A DNA stretch of 64,000 bases from Trichobilharzia szidati (lineage: Eukaryota; Platyhelminthes; Trematoda; Strigeidida; Schistosomatidae): the NCBI GenBank assembly GCA_944472155.2, contig OX235277.1:35598804-35662803 (forward strand). The letters run 5' to 3'. The position numbers and the translations under genes were made by a program. How positions within the stretch are numbered: the stretch's first letter is position 1; each line of letters starts with the position of its first letter. The notes beneath the pieces are model-generated. The model ran no database searches, was not told the DNA's origin, and saw only the letters and a program-made list of their open reading frames with translations. Positions 1 through 12,464 of this stretch are shown here, piece by piece.

Positions 1-204
1 TGAACACACTAAAACATACTACTGAGGCGTTGAACACAAATAACTAGAGTGTGTCGTCTCAGTGGCTCAATGGTCAACAGGGATCACCTCATAATCTAAA
101 GGTCCTCTCTTGGATTCCCCACGAGTTTACTACAGAACAGATCCAAATTAGCATGAAACAGCTGCTGATTACTTCCTGGTTTTATGTCAGTTGTTCGGTA
201 TCAG

Positions 205-385
205 AATGCTCTGCAACGACGCAGGTGGTCAGGCTCTGATTATCGGGCTACTCACTCTTATACCTTATCTAGTTTACTAGCCGGTAATAGGCCCAGAATA
301 GAGGGGAGGTTAGGCATGAGGCTAGTTACCACACTGCGTAAAGAAAATCGATATCGCCCCTGCTGCAACTACTCAAAAGCTTAGA
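205..385 (+). mobile_element. Degenerate tRNA-headed SINE
   Basis: ACGACGCAGGTGGTCAGGCT, TTTACTAGCCGGTAATAGGC and GGGGAGGTTAGGCATGAGGC match the SINE body. The tail is lost after CAAAAGCTTAG. Confidence 0.55.
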
Positions 386-1274
386 GACTTATGTTTTATT
401 TAGAGTACAAAGTAATAAAAAACAGAGTTATAATACATTATTCTTTACACTATCATGCATATTTAAACAATATTTAATCCACTAGTTACTTATACTCCTG
501 TTCATATATATTATTTAAATAATTGTGTAACAGCCGAATTGATTATTGGCAAATTGATGTACAGATATGGCAGAATGCATACGCCTTGCATTGAAATCAC
601 CACTTGCACATTTTCTCCTTAGTGTGCTTCTTCTCTCTTCCCTTAATGTTTTCTGTGTTGCTTCAAAAAGATCCTTCATTTCTCTACTTCTTAACTGAAT
701 CTATCCTTCTGCTATTTAATGTTCTTGCAGAAGACATCACACACACACGCAATTTACTACTTACAAAATTTTGTCAGTAGTGGTCACCACACTTGTGCAA
801 CATAACTATCTGCAGAAATGAAATTTCCCTATTACCTTCTTGTTGTCTGTACACACTTAAGATTGACATATAGTTTCTTGTCAGACAGAAGTCACTTCAA
901 ACACACATGCATACACACGCAAGCCAGAACAATTTGAATCACACATTCATTCAGTAATTAGAAATTAACACAATCGACTAATGTCAAAACAAAGTGGTCA
1001 TTGTCAATTTGGGAAATATAACCTGACCATTCCAATTATATAGACAGTTCTGACAATGAATAATCAAAACATTGACTAGCTGACTGATTGATCAACTGAT
1101 CTGAGGATTGGTCACAGAGAATTTAGGGTATAAATAAATTATACTTCAGACTTCATAGTTTTATTGTTATTATTCATTCAGTAGGTAAGTGAATACTGAT
1201 TGTCTGTCTGATGCTTTTTTCATGAGAAACTGATTTTATGCGCATATTTCTTGTTTATAATCAGTTTATGTAGA
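386..1274. other. AT-rich, no gene or recognisable repeat
   Basis: I see only short simple-sequence runs (ACACACACGC near 733 and 900) and no coherent reading frame or known element. Confidence 0.5.
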
Positions 1275-1930
1275 TTGTATTGTTTCGTTGTTGTTCTCTT
1301 GACCTCCAAGTGGAACAAAAAGAGGTCCGGTAGCACATCTCTATCTCCTCACCAGCTGGCTCCACGTTTTTGTTGATGCTTTCACCTCCATGACACATTA
1401 CCTACTTCATTTCACCCTTATCCAACGACCAACTCCTTGTTTCCCATTCGGGTCTCAGTCAAGGACCTGGTGCGTGACATACCTTCAGTGCATGTCTAAT
1501 TTGTGTTTATTTTCTTCTGATTATTTATTTTCCAATGGGTTCTTGGTTAGTTCGTTACTTGCCACAATTCCATGTTGCTTATCCTTTCTGAACAATGTGA
1601 AGTGAAGACAGCGGTTAATCGAATTCCTCAGCTCACTGAATATGCTTCCGGTAAAGTGTGTGTCAAGTCTTTGAATAATTAGTCCCTGATTGAAAATCCG
1701 AATCTGTTTGCCTATGCTGAGTGTGGCTGGCTTCGACATCTTCATCCGTACCACATGTAATAAGGACAATGCTGCACAGACAAGTGAAAGAGGTTAACCT
1801 GTCTTAAGTTTCTCCCTCTGATAACAATTAGTGCTTATTGTTGTCAGTTAGACATCTTCGTCAGCTCTGTCGTCTCTATATTGATTTGAAGTCCTGTCTT
1901 TGGTGCTTTTTCTGCCAACTTATTGGTTTT
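1275..1930 (-). mobile_element. Decayed copy of the AATAAT-tailed LINE
   Basis: The reverse complement keeps the order of landmarks seen at 7815-8885: the AAAATACGGATTTTCA-type stretch near 1692, the serially diverged TGGGCGATTGGTTC-like region, and the 3' end against GTGGAACA near 1310. It is too decayed for translation. Confidence 0.55.
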
Positions 1931-2644
1931 TTTTTCTGTAGATCTTTATTAGGGGACTTTTCCACATTACTTCAAAATCGATACTGTTAAAGGTCTCTTT
2001 ACAGTAAAAAGAAGTTGAGATGGAGAGTCGACCGCCATTTTTTTTCTCTGTCCGATGGTGATGTGTAGCATTGCATTTGGGCCCGAATATTATTTGCTTT
2101 CCTTGAATCCAACTTGTTATAGGTGTACTTTTGCAATGAGATCATTTTTTTTAGTCTCTGTATGATAACATTAGGTCGCTAGCCCTACACCCAACCTTCC
2201 ACCTTTTACCGGCTTCAGGACTAGCTGGTAGACTATGTAAGACCCAACAACAAAAATCCCTACTAGTTGTGGACAGATTTATATTCACTTTGTAAGCTCA
2301 GTGGACAAGGAGGTGAAGAGCACTCATGCACCACACAAATCGTATTTACAAATTAATGAATGGATGAACATTACACATCTTACACCCCTTTTTCTCTTTG
2401 GAGAATATATTGTCTTATTTATCAGGTATGTCAGGAGTTAACCTCAATGATGAGGTAAAACGCTTTCAATAATTAAAGAATTAGCTGTGAGCTACTTGAA
2501 ACCACTCTACAGCTGCTTATTCAGTTTTGTCAATTTTGAAAAACCCTTCAAGATGTAGACCTTCTGAAGTGAAACTAAGTCCATTAAGCTTTGTTGATGA
2601 TTAGTAGGTGATAAAAGGATCTAACGATCGTAGGTCAGAAACAG

Positions 2645-4440
2645 TTGAGGTACAGGTTCACACTTCTGAGGAACCCCAAACTAGGACGAAACAAATGTCA
2701 AGTTCTCCCTAGTTTTCAAACATCGTGGAAGCGTTCATAATAGTTGCTGGCGTGTGGACAGAGACGCTGGATTGATGAGAATTCAAACTTAAACAATATC
2801 GAACCAACAGTTTAACAATAATAATAATAATTTGCTTTATTCCAAAACAGTACATGTGATACAGAATGGAATTCTCAGCATTTTTACTAAAGTATTGCAT
2901 CCAGTTAGTACATTATCAATAAATAGAATTCTACATAGATTAAGGAAATCTCAGTTCATTATTACAACAACACATTGGCATGTCGGTAGCAAAGATAAAG
3001 CTGAACAGTGTTTGAAGGTGTTAGAAAAGTAGGAGCTGTCATATTTACTGGCGTAAGCGAGAGAAAGAAACAAAGCAGCACATAACGGAAAAAAGAGAGA
3101 GAGAGAGAAAAGGAAAAGAAAGAAAGAAAATGTTGTACCCATAAGTGATATTAGTTGGAAAGACGAGATCCAGTTGTACTGGATCCAGTTGTACATACCT
3201 CTCATGTCTAAACTGTTGAGAAGGACTGAAGTTATCTCTAAGTAGACGAGTAATCTTACAACTTACATTGATCAGAAAGTAAGCGGTATCTGGTAGGCGA
3301 ACGCTCAACCATTCTATTGCTGATTTATTCACGCTACCTTCTCAATAGTGAAACAGGCGCTAGTAATGCTTTAAAATCACGTATTACTGCTTCTGCGCCC
3401 GATGGTTTCAAACAAATACACCTCATCTGATATATTTTGTTATATTTTTGTCAATAGGTTTCATAATCATTGAGTTGGAATGACGCCTCAATTCTTCAGC
3501 CTTCTACTGCTTGTATCGATATCTGTACTTTTGATGACTCCCATTGCGGCTAAAGCTACTGAACATAATGTTCCAATTGGTTTCAGTGACAAAAGTGAGT
3601 TTAATTCATAATATAAATTAATAATAATAATGTTTAATAATGTATTTATGATCACTTAGTGAAATCAGTCATAGAATTGCTGAAAAGAAGGGATTACTGG
3701 ACAGCTATTTCGTCGTAGTTTGGAGCCCTTCAATAGTGTGCATACATAACTCTACCAGGGGTCGAATCCGGGACCTTCTGTTTCTGAGGCTAGTGACTTC
3801 CAGCTTTTGTCAATGAGTATATAGTAATGAATGATAAATCAGTGTTTATCCTGTTGCACTGAAACTGAAAACTTACGTAATCATTCGTTCAATTCTTATC
3901 AGATGAACTGATATATTTAATATGGTAAAACTTATTCCTTGACTCCGTATGAATTAGTTGAAGAAGGTGTGATAAATACGGGTTTCAGGACGTTTAGTTC
4001 ATCTTAGAGTCATAATGAATTTACCATGGTTCAGTATAAGTCATGTGAACAGGAAATGTAAGATATAAGCTGTTTGGTTTAATATATATGTATATATAGA
4101 ACTGCTATTTAGTCGTTTTCCATTCACTTCAACTGACAGCACCTCAAATACATGTTTACATAATTTAATAAGGGATTCTCAAAGTGTTTTTTATGAATTG
4201 AACCTCAACGAGGTATAAAAGGAAATTAAAGTAGGTGCATGAAAATCAATTAATGTGGCAAGCACTGTCAATAAGACAATCAGGGATAAGTAGGGCAGTC
4301 AAATCATTGGTTATTAAAGTTATTATCATATTATATTCAAGTATTGCTGAAGAGTCCCAAACTAGGATGAAACAACTGTCCAGTACTCCCAGGTTTTCCA
4401 ATGGTTCTCTAACCAATGTCAGCTCATGATGAAATCCTGT
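2645..4440. repeat. Scattered single arms of fold-back family A
   Basis: Forward fragments at 2645-2725 (CCCCAAACTAGGACGAAACA) and 4345-4440 (GAGTCCCAAACTAGGATGAA, CCAATGGTTCTCTAACCAAT), and a reverse fragment at 3675-3800 (TACTGGACAGCTATTTCGTC, GGTCGAATCCGGGACCTTCT). They flank the candidate exon 3480-3594 but do not overlap it. The purine run AAAAAAGAGAGAGAGAGAGA (3090-3109 area) and a tandem GGATCCAGTTGTAC pair (3166-3194) lie between. Confidence 0.55.
3480..3594 (+). CDS. Candidate secreted-protein gene, exon 1 (signal peptide)
   Basis: From ATG at 3480 this exon reads MTPQFFSLLLLVSISVLLMT, then PIAAKATEHNVPIGFSDK, before a GTGAGT donor (38 codons, phase 1). The hydrophobic core followed by a small-residue site (IAA|K) is a textbook signal peptide. 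An AG at 3456-3457 after a T-rich run, 22 bases before the ATG, could be a 5' UTR cis-splice or spliced-leader acceptor; schistosomes do use trans-splicing. The reading continues in phase into 9028-9181. I do not recognise the protein. There is no other overlapping gene, and the surrounding sequence is repeat debris. Confidence 0.5.
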
Positions 4441-4579
4441 AACCTATCATATTATATTTTTGTTATTATTCCTATGAGTTCTCCAGTGGTCAACGCCACA
4501 ATTGCCTATTATCTTATTTTAATTTCACTCACTCACTTCTGAGAAGGTTTAGTGAAATTAAGGTTTCAAGAAGTCAAGG

Positions 4580-4885
4580 ATTTTATCTTTGTAGACCCCT
4601 AGAATGCCCCACTCGTTGTTTCTCATTCAGGTTCTACTTAAAAGCCTTGCACAATATGTTATCTAATGGTCTCCTTAGCGTGTGCTCACTTTATCTCCCT
4701 TTTCTACGGAATATTTGTTGAACACTAAGCCTGCAGCAGCCTGGTGGAAGTGCTTTTTGTCAGTCGTGTGCACAGTCTCTAAACCATATTGAAGCACTGA
4801 CTTGACACTGGTGCTGAAAATCTGAACTTTGTTGTTTATGCTGAGTGCGGCAGATCTCCGAACTGTTTTCAGAGCGATGAAGGTC
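4580..4885 (-). mobile_element. Decayed fragment of the AATAAT-tailed LINE
   Basis: CTGAAAATCTGAACTTTGTT and TATGCTGAGTGCGG near 4815-4850 and CTCATTCAGGTTCTAC near 4622 match, on the reverse strand, the KIRIFNSN and 3' regions of the reference copy. No open frame remains. Confidence 0.5.
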
Positions 4886-5334
4886 TGTTTTAATTATATT
4901 TCCAGTTGATTCGTATAAAACGAAGGAAATTCATCTTTGATCAGAGGTCAAATCAGAGACAGATTTCATTAAATCTGGAAAAACAGATTTCTGTAAATAC
5001 TTCAGATAACATCTCACTTTCTGTTAGCTTTCGAACTGAACCGGCAATGACAACAAACAATGACACTGAGCAATTTTGTCCCTATCTTGAAAAACAACAA
5101 CATCTCAGATACCAGACTACCTACAATGTTATCTGCAGTTGCTTTCTCGCATTTCGTTTCAGTTCATTGATTTCAAATCGTAACGCGGATACCCTGGTTT
5201 AAACATTACTTGAGAAAATTCCGTTCTCCAGTAGAAACATTTACCGGATATCTGGGTTAGAAGTCAGTGTGAACACAGAATATTCTTTTAAGGAAATTGT
5301 CTTCGGGTTCATACAGACATTAAAATAGCAAGTG

Positions 5335-5760
5335 ATGAAACGGATTGAACGCTGTTGTGGTTAAGAGGAAGTTCTATGCAGCTGATATCATAATAATTGA
5401 GAATGTGAAGCCCTTAGACCATGCGAAAAATGATGTCACATTCCATTGTATTTACCAATTTGAATGTACGTGTGAACACACATACACAGGGAGGAGTCAT
5501 CGATCTCTGCAAGTAAGGGCCGGCTTCAAAGCATATTCCTAAATGGCTCCAGAAGCAAATAGAGTCCCTAACACCCATTAGTGGTGAGAACAGGCGACAA
5601 CCTAGCTACTCTATTGAGAAATATATTATAGAGACAGGACATAAAATTAACATTTCCATATCTTTTAAACCCATCTACAAAACGTGTTTGGAGGGTATCC
5701 TAAATTTTGTGGAAGCCCTAGCTGGCAATTAGAAGGTTTAAACCAACTTTATGCGTTCAT
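5335..5760 (+). mobile_element. Penelope-like element remnant (GIY-YIG region)
   Basis: Reading frames on the plus strand give CIYQFECTCEHTYTGRSHRS then LQVRA, and after a frame break SIEKYIIETGHKINISISFK and PIYKTCLEGILNFVEALA. The spacing IYxFxCxC...YxGR, followed by an I(I/L)ETGH motif and a final EALA helix, matches the GIY-YIG end of the same Penelope clade as 42355-43335. It is broken by at least one frameshift and is not functional. Confidence 0.75.
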
Positions 5761-6599
5761 CAAAAACAGTTCTTCATCACACTAAACTTTTCTTGGTAAA
5801 CTTTGTTTTGATACCATAGCAGATGTACTGTTACCTCTGTTATTTGCTTTAGTGGTCTGCATTGTTATTTCGACCTTCAATATGTCCTTTTAACTTGACC
5901 TAACTTTGTTTTCTCACCTCTTAACTCCTTTATTAATTCCTAAGACAAGTCCGTTAGTGGGATCAAATTGTTCGAGATGTGTTGCGCAAATACACATTAC
6001 TCGATTCAGACAAGTTACGTCTTCTTATTGCTTTTGCTGGATTTATTCATATTTAGACTTCATAAATCAGTAACTCAAAAGGTGAAGTCCCTACTCACCA
6101 CAAAATTATGCCCAACTCTTTTGTATTCCTGATAGAAAATCACTGGACAGTGTTCTACGTCTTGAACTACTCTCCATTTATGCATCATTGCGTTACGAGA
6201 TATTAAATTTTGGTTGGTACTATGACAACGTTCCATGAAGTCTTTGACTGTTGCTAAGAGCCACATAGATAGAGAGAAGGCTTTTAAGCTGTCTCGCTGT
6301 TATCCTAGAGTAGTGAAGATCCATTGTTTGAAAACTGTTAGTCACATGGATCAGAGTAGTTCTCCTAGATCCATTTGATGTTCTATGTGAATCTTATATT
6401 TTCTCCTACACATTAACGTTTCCTCTATATCCTTGTATGGGCTTCTGTCAAGTGTACAAATTGAACTACTGAATTGTAGTGGAAAGTTATATGCTAAAAA
6501 TCCGGTTCACTTCACCAATATCCATTTTTGTGAATGTTTATAAAGCGGAAAAATTGGTCAGTGGGGTACAGCAGGTTGGCTGTAAGGACAAATACCAGC

Positions 6600-7290
6600 G
6601 ATGACATTGGCTAGTGGTCGCGCTACATCGTGAATTGGCAGGAGTTGAATTCATGCGCTGGCCATTGGATTGGGTGACAGTGGCTTAATGGTCTACAAAT
6701 TAGCCTTGTAACCACAAGGTCCTGCGTTTGATCCTCAAAGAGTGCATACTGCTGGGGAGTCCCAAACTAGAATAAAAGAGCTGTCCAGTATTCTCTGGTT
6801 GCTTTCCAGTCGTTCTCTAACCGATGTCAGCTCATAATGAAATCTTGAAAGCAATCAAATCCCTACAAACCAACAACTGAAAAGGAAAATAATTTTTCTT
6901 AAATTACAATTACTGTCAGTCATTTGTCACGAATGACCCCTATAGACATACAGTGACGTCGTCTAATAGAATCTACTTCATGTTTTATGCATAGCCGGAC
7001 TGTGATTACAATTAATGCATTCGGTCTGCACAACTTACTTAAGTTTCATTCACTAAATCGATAAGTGTATTCTCTGCGGCAGATATCGACTGGGGTTAAG
7101 CTTTCAAGGGTTGTTTTGCATGGAATTGATTTGTTTCAAGTTTGATCATGATAAACACTGAAGACTACCATAGAGCACTGGACTGCCGTTTTATCCCAAT
7201 AAGGAAATCACCAGCAGTGCTCACCCATCAGAAACCAAACTCACGGCTATCAGGTTACAAGACAAAAACTCTTAGGCCACTCAGCTACTG
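6600..7290. repeat. Fold-back family A arms flanking non-repeat sequence
   Basis: Forward arm 6660-6870 (GTGACAGTGGCTTAATGGTC, GAGTCCCAAACTAGAATAAA, TCAAATCCCTACAAACCAAC), with its centre piece at 6600-6660. Reverse arm 7110-7290 (GAATTGATTTGTTTCAAGTT, GGACTGCCGTTTTATCCC, CCACTCAGCTACT). The order forward-then-reverse suggests two separate insertions, each missing an arm. Confidence 0.6.
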
Positions 7291-7740
7291 TGTGGTGAGA
7301 GCAAGATGCTAGCCAATTGGTAGACATTGATCTACGCTGATTGGTGGAAATTAATCCAGGCTGATTTAACAACCGATCACAGCTGACCTAGACGTGGACA
7401 AATATGATTCGCAGACAGGTGGCTCGCATTTCCGAGAAATATCGAAAACGAGAAAGCAGAAGAAGACTGCCTTTGTTTGCAAACAACCAATCAGAAGACC
7501 GCCTTCTTTCTGCGGGCAGAGCCTTATTAATGTACGTAAAATACATATAAATACCTGTGGTTTTTTGTAATAAAACTGATCTGTTGCCTGGCCCTTGTCT
7601 TCTGTTGTTACACTGGACCCGACTCAGTGGACTGCGAATTCTAACTCCTATCAAATCGTAGTTTTTGGCGCGACCACCAGCCAGTGTCATCGGCACGTAT
7701 TTGTCCTGACTGCTGACGGGTGGAAACCCCTGGTTATGAG
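7290..7740 (+). mobile_element. Possible LTR remnant with primer-binding-like site
   Basis: 7290-7613 runs from TGTGGTGAGAGC to GTTGTTACA, with TATAAATA (7545-7552) and AATAAAAC (7568-7575) in the order expected of an LTR, followed by TGGACCCGACTCAGTGG, which could pair with a tRNA 3' end. No second LTR or gag/pol follows, and part of 7640-7690 resembles fold-back family A centres. Weak call. Confidence 0.3.
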
Positions 7741-7814
7741 GTCAGGTTTACTAAGCTTTCTGTATAAGCCCAGGAATGATCCTTTATAACTACTCAACTG
7801 TTGCCTAATTCGGG

Positions 7815-8885
7815 GTACCACCGAAAATTATACATTTCATCCAACAGTTGTACGACAATGCTACATGCCAAGTAATCCACAACGGGAAACTTACGGAACC
7901 CTTCGAAGTGAGGACAGGAGTAAGACAACGCTGCCTACTATCGCCAATGATTTTCCTGATTGCAGTAGACTGGATAATGCGACGGACAGCGGGTAATGAG
8001 GAAACAGGCATAAAATGGACTCACACAAAAAACTTGGAGGATCTGGACTTCGCCGATGATATATGTCTGATTTCCCACAAACTGGAAGATATGCAAGTGA
8101 AAAGGAACAAGTTGGCAGAATAAGCATCCAGAGAAGATAGGACATCAGGTGAACATAGAGAAAACAGAGGTGATGAAGATTCCTGGAGAAGAACAACAAC
8201 AACAGACAACGATCAGCATAAATGGGAGGAACCTGAAAGAAACTACCTGCTTTACCTACCTGGGAAGCATCGTTTCAACTACAGGCGGAACTGACGAGGA
8301 TATCAAAGCAAGGATCGGAAAGGCAAGACAAGCTTTCACTGCTCTCAAGTCTGTGTGGTCGTCAACAGCACTCAGCATCAAAAATAAGATCCGGATATTC
8401 AACTCCAATGTGAAGTCAGTGTTACCTACTATACGGATCAGAGACTTGGCGCGTCATAAATCGCATCTCAAACAGACTACAGACCTTCATTAACAGCCAG
8501 CTGTCTTCGCTCAATACTCAAGACCAGATGGCCAGAAAAGATCAGCAACAGGGATCTCTGGGAGCGAACCAACTCAGCAGGAACCGATTGTGAAACAAAT
8601 AGGCAGGAAGAAATGGAGATGGATTGGCCATAATGTGAGCTATACTCTGAGGAAACCATCAAGTGACATCACTAGACAAGCCATTGCTCGAGTGGAACCC
8701 GAAAGGGAATCGGCGAGTTGGTCGTCAGTGCAAGGGTGACTTGGAGGAGGTCATGTGAAGAGGAGATGAAAACGTGTGGGCAGACATGGAGCCATGTGAA
8801 GACTCTAGCAGGGAACCGAACTCAATGGAGACGCACGGCTGAAGCCCTATGTTCCTCTAGGATTTAAAGGATACAATAATAATAA
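7815..8885 (+). mobile_element. 5'-truncated non-LTR retrotransposon (LINE family with AATAAT tail)
   Basis: The frame from 7815 reads GVPPKIIHFIQQLYDNATCQ, VRTGVRQRCLLSPMIF and LDFADDICLISHKLEDMQ (RT palm with the Asp pair), stops at 8121, and resumes in another frame as VNIEKTEVMKIPG, TTISINGRNLKETTCFTYLG and KARIGKARQAFTALKSVWSS. GVRQG is changed to GVRQR. The end is GAAGCCCTATGTTCCTC, then AATAATAATAATAAT. It is the longest of about twelve copies in the window and serves as the reference for the others. Element clade: related to RTE/Jockey-type schistosome LINEs; not resolved further. Confidence 0.85.
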
Positions 8886-9027
8886 TAATGTTGCCTAATT
8901 GGATACAGTGAAGTGACTGTAGCGTCAGACACACACATACACATGGAAAGTCTTCGTGTATGTTTAAAAATCAGTTTGTTAATTTGCTTGCTTTGCAATA
9001 GTTTTATTTTTAATTCTATTTTTTTAG

Positions 9028-9181
9028 ATGAAATGTTTTTAACATTCAGAGATGTCAAATTTCTACTGGATAAGAATGATCAATTGACAATGAAAGATAG
9101 TGATTGTATTGCGACAGTCGATTTGGCCCCACCCAATGCTAAAGAAAAAGAAAGTAAAAGTGTTTATCGTCAGTTAACACG
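9028..9181 (+). CDS. Candidate secreted-protein gene, exon 2
   Basis: Between a strong acceptor (T-rich run ending TTTTTTTAG) and a consensus donor GTAAGT is a 154-bp open exon. It is phase 1 in and phase 2 out, encoding EMFLTFRDVKFLLDKNDQLT, MKDSDCIATVDLAPPNAKEK and ESKSVYRQLT. Only the frame that joins exon 1 (A|AT) is open, which supports the link. The text is hydrophilic with one Cys, consistent with a mature secreted domain. No family is recognised. Two different downstream exons fit its phase (13018 and 20850). Confidence 0.5.
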
Positions 9182-9599
9182 GTAAGTTAATCAAAGAGTG
9201 CAATTCACTGTGTTATCAAAGCAGTCATAGAGATTATCGTTTAATTTAGGTACTTATCCTAAAAAATGGTTTGTATTAGTGGATTTGAATGCAGACTTTG
9301 CAATGGAATCAGCACTGAACATTCACTGTAGAGAAGGGCTGTGGTAGATTTGAATTTAAACTATCCAGCTTAGATATGAGTGGCTTAAAAAACCCCATTA
9401 AGTCACATCAAGGAAGAGTTACTCCCTTCCGCGACATAATGAACAATTCTGCATATAATACATTTCCATAAAAACCCAAGGATTGTTTCCAAAGACATAT
9501 AGGTTTCAGATAACAATTACTTAATATAAAAAGCGTTAGTTGGCGTAGAATTTACAGTAAAATTAAATAATTAATCTCATAGTATATCTGTAATTTAGC

Positions 9600-9810
9600 G
9601 GTAGGATGTCCTCCAATTAAGCATGTAGACAGGAGCATAACCCCTGGCTGACGCACTCCCAGACATCGCTTAGCCGATATTAAGCCTGGTAAAGGTTGGA
9701 GGTGAGACTAGCAGCCACAACCCATAAGAAATAACACTACTGCTTCTGAAACTTCAAAGGTCTAGCTTGAAGTCCTGTATTCCGCTTGGACTGGGGAGGA
9801 ATGAGAAAAT
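9600..9810 (+). mobile_element. Degenerate tRNA-headed SINE
   Basis: TTTAGCGGTAGGATG (A box region), TGACGCACTCCCAGACATCG, TGGTAAAGGTTGGAGGTGAG and CTTGAAGTCCTGTATTCCGC keep the SINE order; the B box is lost. Confidence 0.6.
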
Positions 9811-10884
9811 GCAAAGTGATTGACGTAACATAATTGACAGGATTGAGCAATGCTCAACTAAAACTGGAAGTGGGTTAATTTAAGATCAGTTTCAATAATG
9901 GATTAGGAACGCAGTGGTGAGAAATGAAACAACAGAACAGATACCGCTTAACTTTAGGTAAATTAATGTAAAAATTTTCCTGCAAAGGTTTATTTTGTGA
10001 TTTTAAATTCACCTTAAACGAAGACTACTCAGATTATTTATTAACTTTATATTGTTATCCCTGCACTAATTCGATAACATATTTTTTGAGTAGTGGGAAT
10101 TACAACTGAGTTGTATGTTTTGACTGCCTGTTACTGACTGGTTTTTCTTTTCGTAAGTAGAAAATGTATCTTAATATCATGAAACTAACGGGGTCCTATG
10201 TTATTAAGTTATGTAAGGGACAGTCAATAAAATCAGACCTTAGAACTAAAACGACAGGAATCAGTGAAATATTTATTATGTAAAGTGTCAATTTAGGAGG
10301 ACTAAAGGCAGAGGCTACCAATGTAGAAGTAATTATCTTACATGAATTATTCATAAATACCAATATTCAGGCAAAAAGATCATTTCTGGTAAGGCCACCT
10401 ACCAGCCTTAGGTTGGCTGACTATAACTGATCCAGTGCAGTGATGACTAAAGCTGGAATGTGTGTCTGAGTAGCGGCAGCATTGGAATCAGTAGTCAGCT
10501 GATTACTACACTAACCCGATGCTTTACCACTGGCCTATCTGCCAACCAGGTTATATCAGAGAGGTCATAACTTAACGTCCCAGTACTTTCGGTCTTCAAG
10601 AAGCAAATCACACTTAAACGTTTAATTCCTAAACATATGCTGTACATCCGAGAACTGTGAATATCTAGTGTTACTATGGCACACACATACGTCAGAAGAG
10701 AAAGAATGTAGTTGCAGAAAAATAAGTATATACAGGGGATGTGGAAAGTAATCTAAACATAAGTCCATGGTATTGATCGGGCTGAAGAAGTCTTTTTAGA
10801 TCTTTTTAGGGCCTTGAGTGAAACTTTATGTTTGGGTGAGATTAACAGCTACACAGTTCCAGTTTAGATGTCATCACAAGTCAA
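9810..10884. other. Non-coding stretch, nothing recognised
   Basis: AT-rich sequence between a SINE and a fold-back arm; no convincing exon on either strand. It would lie inside the large second intron of the plus-strand candidate gene. Confidence 0.45.
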
Positions 10885-11975
10885 CACTAATTAGAAAATC
10901 AGTGAAAACCGGGAAGCACTGGACATTTATTTCCTCCTAGATTGGGAATCTTCTGCAGTGATCACCCACAATCCCATCAGGGGTGGAACCCTCAAGTTAC
11001 GAGGTTAAGCCCTTTGACTATTCACTCACCTGGATCAAAATTCATTGACCTATAAATTTTTATTTTGACATTTCCTGATATAGCGCTGCGACCAATCAGT
11101 ACCATTAATTCGCAAACTTTTCACCTTGACACGGAACCAACCTCTCATTACAACTTCAGGACACCTAAGTGTCAATCTCCAGCTCTCTGGCGACTACCAG
11201 ATGGAAATGCGTCGGTGGCACAGTGGTAAGGACTCTCACCGACCATGCACATGGTCCGAGGTTCGATCCCCTACCGACGCACACCCGATATCTATGGTCG
11301 GCCTGCAAAATTTGGGCTACTGATATCCATGTTGAAAATGCCATACTTGTACTGAAAATACGGTGTGGCATTAAGCTGTAATCAAAAATAAATGAAATAA
11401 AATAAATGTTGCTGATAGGTTGAGCGTGTGAATTACTGAAGACCCCAAAACTTGGACTAAACAGCTCTCGAGAAACCTCTGGTTTTCATCTATTCTTTAA
11501 CTGATCCGAGCTCGTGACGGAATCTTAATTGAAATTAATTCCAATCCCTATAGAACCAGTATCACAAACCAGATATTTATTGAGTAGGGGAGTATCTATC
11601 TGACAGTTTACAAATTTATCATGATAACAGTTGAAAAGTGTTAGTGACCAATTTCGATTGAATATTTCAACAGTACAAGAAAACGGAGAAAAAACTAGAT
11701 AAACTTACTGAAATATTCTTCTCCAGAATATAATGTTTGAGGATTTGAAGGCGACTGAAGAATTTGACATTCTGGTTGAAATTTACATCGTGTAATCTAA
11801 CTGATGTCGAGTTGTGATCAAACTTGTAGGCAATCAAATCTTTAGCAGGATTTTTCATCATGAGCTGACATTAGTTAGAGAACCACTGGAAAACCTGAGA
11901 GTACTGGACAGCTGTTTCGTCCTAGTTTGGGACTCTTCACAGTATGCACCCACCGGGATTCTTTGTAAGCCAACA
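10885..11975. repeat. Single arms of fold-back family A
   Basis: Reverse arm 10885-11040 (GAAGCACTGGACATTTATTT), forward fragment 11430-11570 (GACCCCAAAACTTGGACTAA) and reverse fragment 11850-11975 (TCATGAGCTGACATTAGTTA, GTACTGGACAGCTGTTTCGT, GGGACTCTTCACAGTATGCA). Confidence 0.6.
11209..11405 (+). mobile_element. tRNA-headed SINE with a different tail
   Basis: The head is as in the main family (GCGTCGGTGGCACAGTGG; B box GGTTCGATCCC), but the body switches to CCCGATATCTATGGTCGGCC and ends TACGGTGTGGCATTAAGCTG then an AAATAAAATAAAT-type tail. It is the same type as 23485-23652, giving two independent copies. Confidence 0.8.
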
Positions 11976-12464
11976 AGTGATAATCTATTTTTGATAATCA
12001 CAGTGTTTTCCAGGTGATTCAATAACTTTGTAGCACTATTAATCACTAATTGATACCATTTAGACATTGTTGCCTAGCCAAGGGTCACTGAATAACTGTT
12101 TCATTTTGTCGCTCAACTGTTTGGCAGGGGACATCAACAACTCCAATGACACTGCTGAATTTTTATCACTAAAATGTAACACCCATTCAGTACTTCCTCT
12201 TTTTTGATGGGCTGTTTTATATGTTTATTAGCAATGAAGATTACTGTGATAATTGTAGTCCGCAGGACAAGGAGACATGTCAACGTGGGTTGAGAATGTC
12301 GGCTAATAATAATAATAACTTCAACAAATAAGGAATAAAACTCTCTGAACAAGTAGTGGTTGTCATCACTGAGCGGCTTAATGGATTACCAACCCTTCGA
12401 CGTTTTCAAGCAACAGATATTGGGTTTAAGTGTTAGTGTGAAAGCAGTCATCCACTTTTTTCAC

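Noticed and set aside
4906..5202. 98-codon ORF upstream of the Penelope remnant
   Set aside because: Could be eroded Penelope coding sequence, but no motif could be aligned, so it is not annotated as a gene.
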